This document shows positions 1-8,394 of a DNA stretch of 64,000 nucleotides, in pieces (the stretch's first letter is position 1; each line of letters opens with the position of its first letter). Both the position numbers and the translations under genes were made by a program. Under the pieces are notes generated by a model that saw nothing but the letters and a program-made list of their open reading frames with translations, was not told the origin of the DNA and did no database searches. Source of the DNA: Acetobacterium sp. (GTDB taxonomy: Bacteria; Bacillota; Clostridia; Eubacteriales; Eubacteriaceae); contig NZ_JAUSPS010000056.1 of assembly GCF_030652775.1 (NCBI RefSeq), positions 19,706 to 83,705 on the forward strand, given 5' to 3'.

Positions 1-354
1 ATTGACGACTTTAAAGCGATCAACGACAATTTCGGACATCTGGTTGGTGATCAGGTTTTAAAAGAACTCACCGCAATTGTACGCCGCAATATCAACAAAA
101 CTGACATTTTTGCGAGATGGGGCGGTGAAGAATTTGTCATCATTCTGCCGAATAGCCAGCTGGAGGAGGCGATGAAAGTTGCCCAGCGGCTCCGCATGAT
201 CGTTTCAGAGCATCAATTCCAAACCACCGGCCAGATTACCTGCAGCTTTGGTGTCGGTTCCTTTAAACATGACGATACTTTGGATACGCTTTTGCATCGG
301 GTGGACGAACGCTTGTATCGGGCTAAAAAGTCGGGCAAGAACCGGGTCGAATAG
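1..354 (+). CDS. GGDEF-domain diguanylate cyclase, C-terminal part (5' end outside the window)
   Basis: The first 117 codons continue an open frame that begins upstream of the window. They encode the second half of a GGDEF domain: an IDDFKAINDNFGH segment (metal/substrate-binding side), then RWGGEEF, then the closing DERLYRAKKSGKNRV segment typical of the end of the fold. GGEEF is an active-type signature, so the domain should make cyclic di-GMP from two GTP. No sensory domain is visible because the N-terminus is missing. It is the first of four GGDEF proteins in the window. The domain call is firm; the identity of the whole protein cannot be known from here. Confidence 0.9.
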   Translation: MDDFKAINDNFGHLVGDQVLKELTAIVRRNINKTDIFARWGGEEFVIILPNSQLEEAMKVAQRLRMIVSEHQFQTTGQITCSFGVGSFKHDDTLDTLLHRVDERLYRAKKSGKNRVE

Positions 355-365
355 TTAGCCGGGTT

Positions 366-397
366 GAGGGGGAATTAAAAGCTGTTAATTCCCCCTC
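366..397 (+). terminator. Perfect 13-bp hairpin after the GGDEF gene
   Basis: GAGGGGGAATTAA (366-378) pairs perfectly with TTAATTCCCCCTC (385-397) around a 6-nt loop, 12 nt after the stop codon. There is no T-run after it, so it is either a weak terminator or an mRNA-stabilising stem. A TATAAT at 407-412 just downstream may be the -10 box of the next gene. Confidence 0.5.
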
Positions 398-455
398 CGG
401 ATAGGGTATAATAAAGACCAATCCACCCGAAGGTGGTTAAAGGAGAAATGTGTAA

Positions 456-1457
456 ATGAAAAGAAAAAAGATCGCCTTGTTGGTTGCTGTATTAGGCCTG
501 GGCCTGATCCTGTCGGGATGTGGCGCCAAGAAAGATGTAACCGATTACTCAAAAGCTGAGCATTGGCTCAATGTTCCCACCAGCACTGACAAGGCGGTGG
601 ATGTCTTTTATCTCTATCCCACCACCTACTCCCCGGCTGATCAGACCAATCCCAGCATCAGCACCATTGATGACGCCGGCATGATGGCCAATGCCAAACT
701 GGCTTATGACCGCCAGGCAACAGCCTTTGAAACGGTGGCCAATATCTATGCGCCGTTCTATCGCCAGGATAACCTGTCACCCGTCGATCGTGAGGAAACC
801 ATCGCCGGCATTCCGACCACCGATGCTACCGCCGCTTTTGAATACTATCTCGAACATTATAACAACGGCCGTCCCTTTATCTTAGTCGGCCATTCCCAGG
901 GCGCCGACGTCACCAGCAACCTGCTGTCGGGCTATTTAAAAGACCATCCCGATGTCTACAAACGGATGGTGGTTGCCTATGTGGTCGGTTTTACCATCAC
1001 CGAAGATTACCTGAATGCCAATCCCCATTTGAAATTTGCCGAAGGCCCCGATGATACAGGCGTCATTGTTTCTTACAACACTGAAGCCCCGACGGTTTTG
1101 GCACCGGGCAACCCGGTGATCACGGCTGGCGCCATGGCGATCAATCCGATCAACTGGAAGCGGGACCAAACGCTGGCCACAGCGGCCGAAAATTTAGGTT
1201 CAATCGGTCTGAATAAAGATGGCTCAGCCGCCCGCAATGCCGAAGGGATCATTGAACCAGTGATGAATTTTGCCGATGCCCAGATCGATCTGGAAAAAGG
1301 CGCACTGATCTGCAGCACCGTTAATGTCGATGTCTATTCGCCCGGCAGTGCCACTTTTGGCAAAGGCGTCTACCATACCTTTGACTATCCCTTTTATTAT
1401 TTCAACCTGCGCCAAAATGCCGAGAACCGCAGCGACAAATATTTTGAAAAGAAGTGA
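456..1457 (+). CDS. Lipoprotein with an alpha/beta-hydrolase fold (DUF3089 type)
   Basis: A 333-residue exported lipoprotein. The start (MKRKKIALLVAVLG) is a lipoprotein signal peptide ending in the lipobox LSGC, so the mature protein should be anchored by Cys22 on the outer face of the membrane. The body carries PFILVGHSQGADV, a GxSxG nucleophile elbow, preceded by VDVFYLYPTTY, which is the arrangement of the DUF3089 hydrolase-like family. Length fits the family. An AAGGAGAAATG site precedes the start. The gene stands alone between two unrelated loci. The substrate is unknown; esterase or lipase activity is inferred from the fold only. Confidence 0.8.
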   Translation: MKRKKIALLVAVLGLGLILSGCGAKKDVTDYSKAEHWLNVPTSTDKAVDVFYLYPTTYSPADQTNPSISTIDDAGMMANAKLAYDRQATAFETVANIYAPFYRQDNLSPVDREETIAGIPTTDATAAFEYYLEHYNNGRPFILVGHSQGADVTSNLLSGYLKDHPDVYKRMVVAYVVGFTITEDYLNANPHLKFAEGPDDTGVIVSYNTEAPTVLAPGNPVITAGAMAINPINWKRDQTLATAAENLGSIGLNKDGSAARNAEGIIEPVMNFADAQIDLEKGALICSTVNVDVYSPGSATFGKGVYHTFDYPFYYFNLRQNAENRSDKYFEKK

Positions 1458-1578
1458 TGCCCAGGTCTAAAGGCCTGGCGAAAAGTATTTTGATTTAAAG
1501 CAGGAAGCCACAGTACCCTTCGCTTCCTAACCTATATTCAAAATATCATGGATATGATTGTTAGAGGAGGTCTTATTG
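1458..1578 (+). other. Intergenic stretch with two short hairpins
   Basis: Two small inverted repeats lie here: CCAGG/CCTGG just after the lipoprotein stop, and AGGAAGC (1502-1508) with GCTTCCT (1522-1528). Neither is followed by a T-run. No coding sequence is apparent. Confidence 0.35.
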
Positions 1579-1778
1579 ATGAGTAAATTCGGTATGGAAT
1601 ATGGCGTTCAACTTAAACCCAGTGTTAATTTCTGTGGCACACGAACTCAGGTGTTAAAGAGCCGTGTTGACATAGCCCAAGGTCAAAATATCTTTATATA
1701 CTCGCTGTTTTGCTGATCATTTCAGGGGCAATACTAGGCATTGTATCCCATCCTAGAAAGGGGGCGGTATCCTCATGA
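1579..1778 (+). pseudogene. Small single-span membrane protein gene, apparently frameshifted
   Basis: An ATG at 1579 sits 8 nt after a strong AGAGGAGG site and opens a 45-codon frame (starting MSKFGMEYGVQLKP) that stops at 1714-1716. From about 1689 another frame encodes a classic transmembrane helix, ILAVLLIISGAILGIV, followed by a basic stop-transfer stretch (SHPRKG). That frame has no start codon of its own and ends in a TGA (1776-1778) that overlaps the ATG of the next gene as ATGA, the usual sign of translational coupling. Joining the two frames near 1690-1697 with a one-base shift gives a protein of about 65 residues. It is therefore either a broken gene, a programmed frameshift or a sequencing error. 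I recognise no family. Confidence 0.5.
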
Positions 1779-3475
1779 GAAAAAATATGAGTGTGGTTTT
1801 GGTGGCTATTCTCTTGGTTTTGTTCGGTCTACCGATAACGGTGTCGGCGGAGATGCTTGATAAGTACGCTGATCCGGCAGTGGTCGCATCGAGTGGTAGC
1901 TTTGAATCAACATATAATACCCACCTGGATTTCAGTCTTTCTGGGGGAACCCTTACAAGCGCCGAGTGGACGCTTATTCCCATGTACGCAATTTATGCGC
2001 CAAGTGGAACGATAAAAGAAGGAGAAGCCGTTTCGCTTTCTCTCACCGGTACACAACATCCGATACCTGCAGAAAAACTGGTGTTTAATAGTTTGAATAT
2101 GAAGCTTACCTTTCTCGATGTCAATGATGAGATTATCGGAGAGGAGCAAACATACAGTTCTGGTAATGTAAAAAGCTCTCCGCTTTCTTATCAAATTGGC
2201 GCTTCGGTCCCGGTTGGTACGAAAACGGCAGTTATCACTGGAAATTTTAAAAGCCGCTGGACAACGTCTGTTGTTGTAGAAGAAACGGTGGCTGTTACGG
2301 TAACGCTCTTGGTTGAGGAAGAAGCCGTGGTCGGACTGCCCGTAGAGTCGGGGACTACTCAGACCCCCGATCCGGGCACTGATTGGGCAAGCGATGATTA
2401 CGGCAGCGATAGCCAGGGATTTCCCATCGGGATCGTGATTGCGGTGGTCGCCGGGGGGATCTTGGTCATTGGCTTGGTTGTCGGCAAAAAACTGATCAAG
2501 CCTAAACCGACCCCTATCTCGGTTCCCAAAGACGTGATCATCACCGATCCGGCGACCGGGGCCCAAACTCGTTATGTCGAGGATCCGGAAACGGGAGAAT
2601 GGGTCGATCCGGAACGCGGTGGGGTGCTAAAATCCGACCAGCTTCCCGAATCGCTGCGCCAGCGGCAAGCGGCCAGGGAATGGGTTGATCACCAGAATAA
2701 GAAACTACAAACCGGTAACAATGCGTTTGACAAAAAATTAGCCGAAGAGCGTGCGATGCAAGCAGCAACCAACAGTCAGATTGATGAATTGCTCCGGATC
2801 TCGCAACGGGCCGGCGCCCAGCCCCAGAGTGAGCTGACGTTTAAGATCCGCAAAAATGCTCAAAAGCTGGTTGGTAAACTGATCGAGGGTACCGAGCCGG
2901 TCTCGCCCGAGGCGATTAAACGGGTCTGCGGAGCCTTTATCAAAACCGCAACGGGGTCGATCATTACCCACGCCGAACTGCCGCAAGTACCGTCTGATTC
3001 GATGCTTTACGTCGCAGCCATTAACACCGAATTGGAAGAAGTCTCCCGTAACCAGACGGCTTCTGCCGTACTATTTCGGACAGTTTTTGCTTACACCACG
3101 CTGGGGGGATCGGAGCTGTTTTTTCAAACCCATAAGGGTTACCTGCGGATGCGCGACTACGTCGAAGATGGCGGTAATAGTGAATGGGGTGCCTTCTATA
3201 CGGCCTCCTGGGGGGCGGTTAAGGATTATGCCGTCAGCAAAGCAGCCAACAAGATTCTTAAACCAACCAATCTCAGCGCGAACAGATGGGATCGTGCCAT
3301 GATCAACAGGGCCGACAAGTTTATTGGTAGAGTGAAACCCTCGTTAGAGAATTCAAACAAAATCCTTTACAATCAAGGCAAACGATTTGTCAAGATTGGT
3401 ATCAATACCACCGATAGAGTGACGTTGGATATCGACGGAAAAGTCCAACGGGCGATCAAACAAAAATATAAGTGA
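1775..3475 (+). CDS. Uncharacterised membrane-anchored surface protein
   Basis: 566 residues with no recognised family. Order of parts: a signal peptide (about 1-26, ending ITVSA), a beta-rich, Ser/Thr-rich extracellular region (about 27-190), a Pro/Asp/Ser linker, one transmembrane helix (about 217-238, IGIVIAVVAGGILVIGLVVG), then a large basic cytoplasmic part. The cytoplasmic part begins with DPATGAQTRYVEDPETGEW, a short acidic/aromatic module, then a charged helical stretch of about 50 residues and a mixed alpha/beta C-terminus. The start overlaps the stop of the small membrane gene upstream (ATGA), and the zinc-ribbon gene follows after 15 bp, so the three look like one operon. The topology suggests a signal passing across the membrane; this is inference. 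Confidence 0.75.
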   Translation: MRKNMSVVLVAILLVLFGLPITVSAEMLDKYADPAVVASSGSFESTYNTHLDFSLSGGTLTSAEWTLIPMYAIYAPSGTIKEGEAVSLSLTGTQHPIPAEKLVFNSLNMKLTFLDVNDEIIGEEQTYSSGNVKSSPLSYQIGASVPVGTKTAVITGNFKSRWTTSVVVEETVAVTVTLLVEEEAVVGLPVESGTTQTPDPGTDWASDDYGSDSQGFPIGIVIAVVAGGILVIGLVVGKKLIKPKPTPISVPKDVIITDPATGAQTRYVEDPETGEWVDPERGGVLKSDQLPESLRQRQAAREWVDHQNKKLQTGNNAFDKKLAEERAMQAATNSQIDELLRISQRAGAQPQSELTFKIRKNAQKLVGKLIEGTEPVSPEAIKRVCGAFIKTATGSIITHAELPQVPSDSMLYVAAINTELEEVSRNQTASAVLFRTVFAYTTLGGSELFFQTHKGYLRMRDYVEDGGNSEWGAFYTASWGAVKDYAVSKAANKILKPTNLSANRWDRAMINRADKFIGRVKPSLENSNKILYNQGKRFVKIGINTTDRVTLDIDGKVQRAIKQKYK

Positions 3476-3490
3476 GCGGGAGAATAAGCG

Positions 3491-4609
3491 ATGAATTTAG
3501 AGACAATCACGTTAACGGATGCACAGATCCAGGCGTTAGCCATAAACAGTCACATAAAACCGAATTTACTGTGCCTATTGCCGGATTTTGACAAGGCGGA
3601 AAGCGTTTCCCCGCCACTGTTGGATGCGGCACCGCAGGCGGTTTTGAATGCGCTCCTGCGGCCGCTGAACACCGCCGATATGGCGGTGCTTCTGGGAAAT
3701 GACGGATTGATGCGGTTACAGCTCAGTCTCCGGGGCGAAACCGGCGTGCTATTAGGCCAGGCCGACGACGGCAATCAGTTACTGCCGGCCAGTGAGGGCG
3801 ACGTTGCCACCATGGTGATGGCCTACCTGGCCCAGGGCGGCGAACCCCTGAAGCGGGCAGTTGCGCTTAATCTTTCCCAGCAGGCTTTTTTGCTGCTGCT
3901 GGCGGCTGCCGATGCGTATAAGACGAGTTATCTTGAAGATGTGCTGAAACATACCGTATCGGCGGCAAATCTGACGGCAAAGTCTCTTGCACGGGCCGTT
4001 GCCGAGGCCTATGAAAGCACCGACTTGCGGTGGCTTTTACCGTTTGCCTTGTTTCGACTCGAGGCAGCACCAAAGCTTGACGTGACATCCGCTTTGGCCG
4101 AATTGGCCGAAGTCGGCCTGATCGAGGCGGAGGGAGTGGTCTTAACGGAAGAAGGCGCCTTGTTTATCGATGACCTGATGTATCGAAAGGCCATCGCCGA
4201 TGTCACCTCCCTTTATGTCCAGGATGCGGCGCTTGCGCGTTCACAGGTGATGTTCATCCGAACGGAACAGACCCTTTGGGCCGTTCAATTCGGTGACAAT
4301 GATGCAGCGATCCGTTCGTTGTCAATCGACGAAGCATGCGAACTGATGGTTTCTCTGCTGATCCAGAAAGACGAACCAACAGTTCGATCCGCACCGCAAG
4401 CAGAAAGCCCCGCTGGTGCAAAGACGGAAGTTATAAACTGTTCCAAATGCGGTCAAAGACTGGCGCCCGGTACGAAGTTCTGTATCCATTGTGGTACCCC
4501 GGCACCACAGCCTTCGTCCCCCAAAGCCGCCGTGTTCTGCAAATACTGCGGTGCTAAACTTGTGCCAGGCAAGCATTTCTGTACAAAATGCGGAAAACCA
4601 TGCGAGTAA
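3491..4609 (+). CDS. Uncharacterised protein with two C-terminal zinc ribbons
   Basis: 372 residues, no signal peptide. The first 290 residues are Leu/Ala-rich and mostly helical, with a winged-helix-like segment near 195-220 (LAELAEVGLIEAEGVVLTEE). After a Pro-rich linker come two zinc-ribbon modules: CSKCG...CIHCG near 315-333 and CKYCG...CTKCG near 350-370, ending four residues after the last Cys pair. Each has the CxxC-N(13-14)-CxxC spacing of a zinc ribbon. It is cytoplasmic and probably co-transcribed with the surface protein 15 bp upstream, and a terminator follows directly. It could be the cytoplasmic partner of that protein. Function unknown. Confidence 0.75.
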   Translation: MNLETITLTDAQIQALAINSHIKPNLLCLLPDFDKAESVSPPLLDAAPQAVLNALLRPLNTADMAVLLGNDGLMRLQLSLRGETGVLLGQADDGNQLLPASEGDVATMVMAYLAQGGEPLKRAVALNLSQQAFLLLLAAADAYKTSYLEDVLKHTVSAANLTAKSLARAVAEAYESTDLRWLLPFALFRLEAAPKLDVTSALAELAEVGLIEAEGVVLTEEGALFIDDLMYRKAIADVTSLYVQDAALARSQVMFIRTEQTLWAVQFGDNDAAIRSLSIDEACELMVSLLIQKDEPTVRSAPQAESPAGAKTEVINCSKCGQRLAPGTKFCIHCGTPAPQPSSPKAAVFCKYCGAKLVPGKHFCTKCGKPCE

Positions 4610-4630
4610 TAACAACTGCGCTCGATAATA

Positions 4631-4661
4631 AAAAGACTTCGGATGAGCTGAAGTCTTTTTA
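4631..4661 (+). terminator. Rho-independent terminator
   Basis: AAAAGACTTC (4631-4640) pairs with GAAGTCTTTT (4650-4659) around a 9-nt loop and runs into TTTTT. It closes the surface-protein/zinc-ribbon operon. Confidence 0.85.
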
Positions 4662-5010
4662 GGTCGTGTCAAAATAATCCGTTTCATGCGTTCAGAAAAA
4701 ATCATCAAAAATGGCGTTGAGAAAGCCGGATGAATAATGCCAAATACCCGAAATGAAAATCAGTCAGAAGGTTAATGGTATACCGGAAGCGTTATCGATC
4801 TAAACGAACAACTTGTCTACGCCGAAAAAAGTCAGGTTTGTCAAAGATTTGTCGACACTAGTAAGGGCTGGCAACTAAAGTCGGAAAAGAAGCGATTTCA
4901 TTGTCATGGCTGGCAGTTGACCGGGCAAAAAGCTATACAATATGATTAAAGTGTATGACAAGGATACATAAATGTTATAATAATGCATATGTTTTAAAGT
5001 GAGGGTATCG
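4662..5010 (+). other. Gene-free stretch upstream of the GGDEF/HD-GYP gene
   Basis: About 350 bp without a credible reading frame. Near its end TATAAT (4976-4981) with ATGACA 15 bp upstream (4955-4960) is a plausible promoter for the next gene. I looked for the conserved pieces of c-di-GMP riboswitches because of the downstream gene and did not find them. Confidence 0.4.
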
Positions 5011-6741
5011 ATGGAAAAATATCAGGCAACAATCAATAATCAGATTCGGATGACAATAGTTGGTCTTTGTTTACTAGGGACGATTTTTGTTGCGGTTTAT
5101 TTCAATTACTTCAAGGGTATAGATGTGGTCTATACCCATCTGTTTTACGTTGTGATTGTGATGGTCGGGTTGTGGTACAAACGCTATGTGATCCAGTTGG
5201 CGATGTTTCTGGGATTATTCCATATCGTTATGGACTATCTCAGTTTTGGCGCATTTTTGCTGGCACCGATACTCCGAGCCAGCATCTTGCTGTTTGTCGC
5301 CTTCGGCATTTATTTTCTGATTAATCAACTGGAGAGCAGCCATAAAAATCTCGACCGGGTGATGAAAAGCGTCGGCGACGGCATCATCGTCGTGGATCTG
5401 GAGCAACGGGTGACGATGCTCAATCGGGTGGCCGAAGAGCTGACCGGCTGGACTAATGATGAGGCTTGCGGCAAAAGCTTTAATCTGGTTTTTAACCTGG
5501 CCCACGAAAACTGCGAATATCAGGTGCCCAATCCGGTCGATGAGGCGCTCAGAACCGATCAGAGTACCGCTTCGACCAACCACGCCGTCATCACTGATCG
5601 CCTGGGAAACCGCTTTAATATTGAAGACAGTGCCACCCCGGTCAAGGACGGTGAGGGCACCACCACCGGAGTGGTGCTGATTTTTCGCGACATTTCTGAG
5701 CGAACGGCGCAAAATGAACAAATTGAATACCTCAGCTACCACGACCATCTGACCGGGCTTTATAACCGCCGTTATTTTGAAGAAGAGCTCAAGCGCATCG
5801 ATGGCCGTCGCCATTTTCCGTTGTCGATTATTATGGGGGACATCAACAACCTGAAAATGATCAACGATGCCTTTGGCCATCTGGCCGGGGATGAGTTGAT
5901 CTTTGCCAGCGGCAAGATCATCAAAAAATTCTGTCGCCCCAACGATGTGGCGGCCCGCTGGGGTGGTGATGAGTTTGTCTTGCTGCTGCCCAATACCGAT
6001 GAGGAAGCCACAGCCAAAATTGTCGAGCGGATGAACCAGGCTGTAGCGTTGGCGCCGGTTGATCGAGGTGTCCTTTCCATTGCTTTTGGCTGGGACACCA
6101 AAAAAAACCTGTCGGAAGATGTAATGGTGGTGTTTAAAAATGCCGAAAATTATATGTACAAGCACAAACTGCTGATGAAACCGCAGGTTCGGGATGATGC
6201 CATTCGGACAATTCTGGCGTCTCTGTACCTTAAAAACGGGATTGAAAAAAACCACGGCGAGAGTGTCAGTCGCTATGCCCGGCTAATTGCCGAGGAAATG
6301 CAGTTAAGCAACCGGGAAATTGAGACCCTTCATCGGGTGGCGCAGCTTCACGATATCGGCAAGGTTACCCTTAATCCGGGGGTGCTGGATAAAAAGGGGT
6401 CTTTGACCGCCGATGAGTGGGTGGCAATTAAACGCCATCCCGAAATTGGCTACCATATTACCAATACCTCAGCAGACACGGCCGAAATTGCCCTGGCGAT
6501 ACTGAGCCATCACGAATGGTGGGATGGCAGCGGTTATCCCAAGCGCCTGACCGGTCAGAAAATCCCCCTGTTGTCGCGGATTATCGCAATTGCCGAGGCC
6601 TATGATGCAATGCTGACCGACCGCCCCTACCAGCCGGCGATGGATCAAAGCCAGGCCGTCCAAGCCATTGTTCACGGTGCCGGCAGCCAATTCGACCCGA
6701 ATATCGCCGCTGTTTTTGTCAACCGGGTGATTGGGAATTAG
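5011..6741 (+). CDS. Membrane-bound PAS-GGDEF-HD-GYP cyclic di-GMP protein
   Basis: 576 residues from the ATG at 5011, chosen because GTGAGG lies 7-12 nt upstream; a GTG 12 nt earlier would overlap that site. Four or five transmembrane helices (about 10-105), then a PAS domain (about 110-230), a GGDEF domain with RWGGDEF, and an HD-GYP domain with HDIGKV, RHPEIGYH and the HHEWWDGSGYP signature. It can therefore both make c-di-GMP and hydrolyse it; which activity dominates cannot be read from sequence. The membrane part suggests an extracellular or membrane-borne input. A second GGDEF gene and a ComFB-like gene follow on the same strand. Confidence 0.93.
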   Translation: MEKYQATINNQIRMTIVGLCLLGTIFVAVYFNYFKGIDVVYTHLFYVVIVMVGLWYKRYVIQLAMFLGLFHIVMDYLSFGAFLLAPILRASILLFVAFGIYFLINQLESSHKNLDRVMKSVGDGIIVVDLEQRVTMLNRVAEELTGWTNDEACGKSFNLVFNLAHENCEYQVPNPVDEALRTDQSTASTNHAVITDRLGNRFNIEDSATPVKDGEGTTTGVVLIFRDISERTAQNEQIEYLSYHDHLTGLYNRRYFEEELKRIDGRRHFPLSIIMGDINNLKMINDAFGHLAGDELIFASGKIIKKFCRPNDVAARWGGDEFVLLLPNTDEEATAKIVERMNQAVALAPVDRGVLSIAFGWDTKKNLSEDVMVVFKNAENYMYKHKLLMKPQVRDDAIRTILASLYLKNGIEKNHGESVSRYARLIAEEMQLSNREIETLHRVAQLHDIGKVTLNPGVLDKKGSLTADEWVAIKRHPEIGYHITNTSADTAEIALAILSHHEWWDGSGYPKRLTGQKIPLLSRIIAIAEAYDAMLTDRPYQPAMDQSQAVQAIVHGAGSQFDPNIAAVFVNRVIGN

Positions 6742-6820
6742 AATGGAACATTAAGATTTTTATGCTATAATAGTTATCATTACGCCAATGCAGCGAAGCG
6801 AGGGAGGCCGGAAATAAAAT

Positions 6821-7864
6821 ATGCTAAGTAATGATGTTAAAGCGATGATTAACTATGTTAATGCAATTTTAAATAATAAAAAGTTAACGAATGACATCCC
6901 CAGGATAGCCGAGGGTGATGCCGACTTTTTAGAACTGGAACAGAGCCTTCAGACCATCAAAAAGTGGGACAAGATGAGCAAAGACAGTGAAGATCGGCAT
7001 CGTCTGATGACCGATAATGCCTGCGATATTATTGCAACAGTGGATCTGGCCGGGAATTTTACCTATATCAGTCCATCGGTTGAACGAATAACCGGGTATA
7101 CTCCCGCAGAAATTGTCAACCATTATCGGGAAATTGGCTATTTTCTGCCGGGGGTACAAAAAGAAATGGATCGCCAAAGGGAGCGCATTAAAAAAATGGT
7201 GGAAAAGGGCGAACACTTTGATGCCATAAATTTTGAGCAACGGCAGGTTCGTAAGGATGGCGCAAGTATCTATACCGACACTGTCCTGTCGGGCATTTAT
7301 GACGACGAAAATAATTTCCGGGAACTGCTGGCGATCAGCCGGGACATTACCAAAAAAGTGAAAATACGCCGGGAAATGATTGTCCTTTCAGAAACCGATA
7401 AATTGACCAGGCTCTATAATCGCATGAAGCTGGATGATACCCTGGAGCATGAATTGTATCGAGCCAAAACAACGGCCACAACGTTTGCTTTGATTATGAT
7501 CGACGTTGATCATTTCAAACAGATCAATGATCGTTTTGGACATCTGGCTGGCGATGTGGTATTGGTTGAGCTGGCAAAGCTTTTTAAAGCGATGACCCGA
7601 TCCACTGATCTGGTTGGCCGCTGGGGTGGCGAAGAATTTCTGGTAATTCTTCCGGACACCGATGAATGGGGGGCAATCGAACTGGCTGAAAAAATCCGAA
7701 GTGGGGTTAGTGAAAATTGCTTTCCCGAACAACAACAGATTACCATCAGTCTGGGGGTATCTGTTTTTAGCGGCGATGCGACGGTTGACAGCATCATTCA
7801 CCGAGCCGATCAGGCTTTATATCAGGCTAAGAAAAATGGCAAAAACCAGGTTCATCTGATGTGA
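6821..7864 (+). CDS. PAS-GGDEF diguanylate cyclase
   Basis: 347 residues, soluble. A short helical lead (1-60) is followed by a PAS domain (about 62-180, with FTYISPSVERITGY and LLAISRDITKK) and a GGDEF domain (about 190-347) with DVDHFKQINDRFGH and RWGGEEF, an active-type site. Expected product c-di-GMP. The start follows GAGGGAGG, and TATAAT at 6766-6771 lies about 50 nt upstream, so it probably has its own promoter rather than relying on the bifunctional gene 80 bp upstream. The PAS ligand is not evident: no heme or flavin signature stands out. Confidence 0.93.
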   Translation: MLSNDVKAMINYVNAILNNKKLTNDIPRIAEGDADFLELEQSLQTIKKWDKMSKDSEDRHRLMTDNACDIIATVDLAGNFTYISPSVERITGYTPAEIVNHYREIGYFLPGVQKEMDRQRERIKKMVEKGEHFDAINFEQRQVRKDGASIYTDTVLSGIYDDENNFRELLAISRDITKKVKIRREMIVLSETDKLTRLYNRMKLDDTLEHELYRAKTTATTFALIMIDVDHFKQINDRFGHLAGDVVLVELAKLFKAMTRSTDLVGRWGGEEFLVILPDTDEWGAIELAEKIRSGVSENCFPEQQQITISLGVSVFSGDATVDSIIHRADQALYQAKKNGKNQVHLM

Positions 7865-7919
7865 TTTTTGTTTAGCTGGCCACATAAAAAGCAAATATCA
7901 AATATTGAATTGAAAACGG

Positions 7920-7948
7920 TTGAAATAGAGTTGTTTTAATAGTATACT
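7920..7948 (+). promoter_or_regulatory. Promoter of the ComFB-like gene
   Basis: TTGAAA (7920-7925), 17-bp spacer, TATACT (7943-7948), about 77 bp before the start codon: a sigma-A type promoter. Confidence 0.65.
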
Positions 7949-8025
7949 AGTATCTATCTGAATATATTATCCTAAACGAATGAAGTACTCACTAAACTAA
8001 ATCGACAAAATTTGGAGGGAAAAAG

Positions 8026-8298
8026 ATGTTAAAAAATTACATGGAGGATGCGGTTGATGCATTTTTGCCACATATGCTCGAACAATATCCAGAAATATGC
8101 CGATGCGAGCTTTGTCTTGAAGATATTAAGGCCATCGCACTCAATAAGCTGAAGCCCGCTTATTTTGTTACCCATGAAGGACTGCTGTTTTCAAAAATTG
8201 ATGAAATGGCCACCCAGCATAAGGCAGATCTGACCAGTGAACTGACCCGGGCGATTGACATCGTTTCAAAAAATCCCCGTCATCCCAAACAACAATAA
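8026..8298 (+). CDS. ComFB-family protein, possible cyclic dinucleotide receptor
   Basis: 90 residues matching the late-competence ComFB family in length and pattern: MEDAVDAFLPHML, then CRCELCLEDIKAIALNKL and KPAYFVTHEGLL. The Cys cluster (CxCxxC) could bind metal. ComFB proteins were named from the Bacillus comF operon, and cyanobacterial members have been reported as receptors for cyclic dinucleotides. Here the gene directly follows two c-di-GMP enzymes and no competence gene is nearby, which fits a receptor role better than a competence role. It has its own promoter, a GGAGGG site and a strong terminator. The family call is good; the receptor role is inference. Confidence 0.8.
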   Translation: MLKNYMEDAVDAFLPHMLEQYPEICRCELCLEDIKAIALNKLKPAYFVTHEGLLFSKIDEMATQHKADLTSELTRAIDIVSKNPRHPKQQ

Positions 8299-8319
8299 CA
8301 GGAGCTTTCCTGAATCAAT

Positions 8320-8367
8320 AAGCCAGCATCGCAGACCGAGTGGTCTGCCATGCTGGCTTATTTTTTT
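8320..8367 (+). terminator. Strong terminator after the ComFB-like gene
   Basis: AAGCCAGCAT-c-GCAGACC pairs with GGTCTGC-c-ATGCTGGCTT around a 4-nt loop, followed by ATTTTTTT. Only the + strand side has a T-run, so it insulates this gene from the convergent lysC. Confidence 0.92.
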
Positions 8368-8394
8368 AGGCAGGATTTCGTTTTTCGCTAACGC

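Noticed and set aside
4662..5010. Possible c-di-GMP riboswitch or insertion-sequence end before the GGDEF/HD-GYP gene
   Set aside because: The conserved riboswitch blocks are absent, and I could not find terminal inverted repeats or a transposase fragment.
5215..6255. Long antisense open frame (346 codons) opposite the GGDEF/HD-GYP gene
   Set aside because: It lies entirely inside a gene with clear domains and has no ribosome site or recognisable protein; it is a codon-bias shadow.
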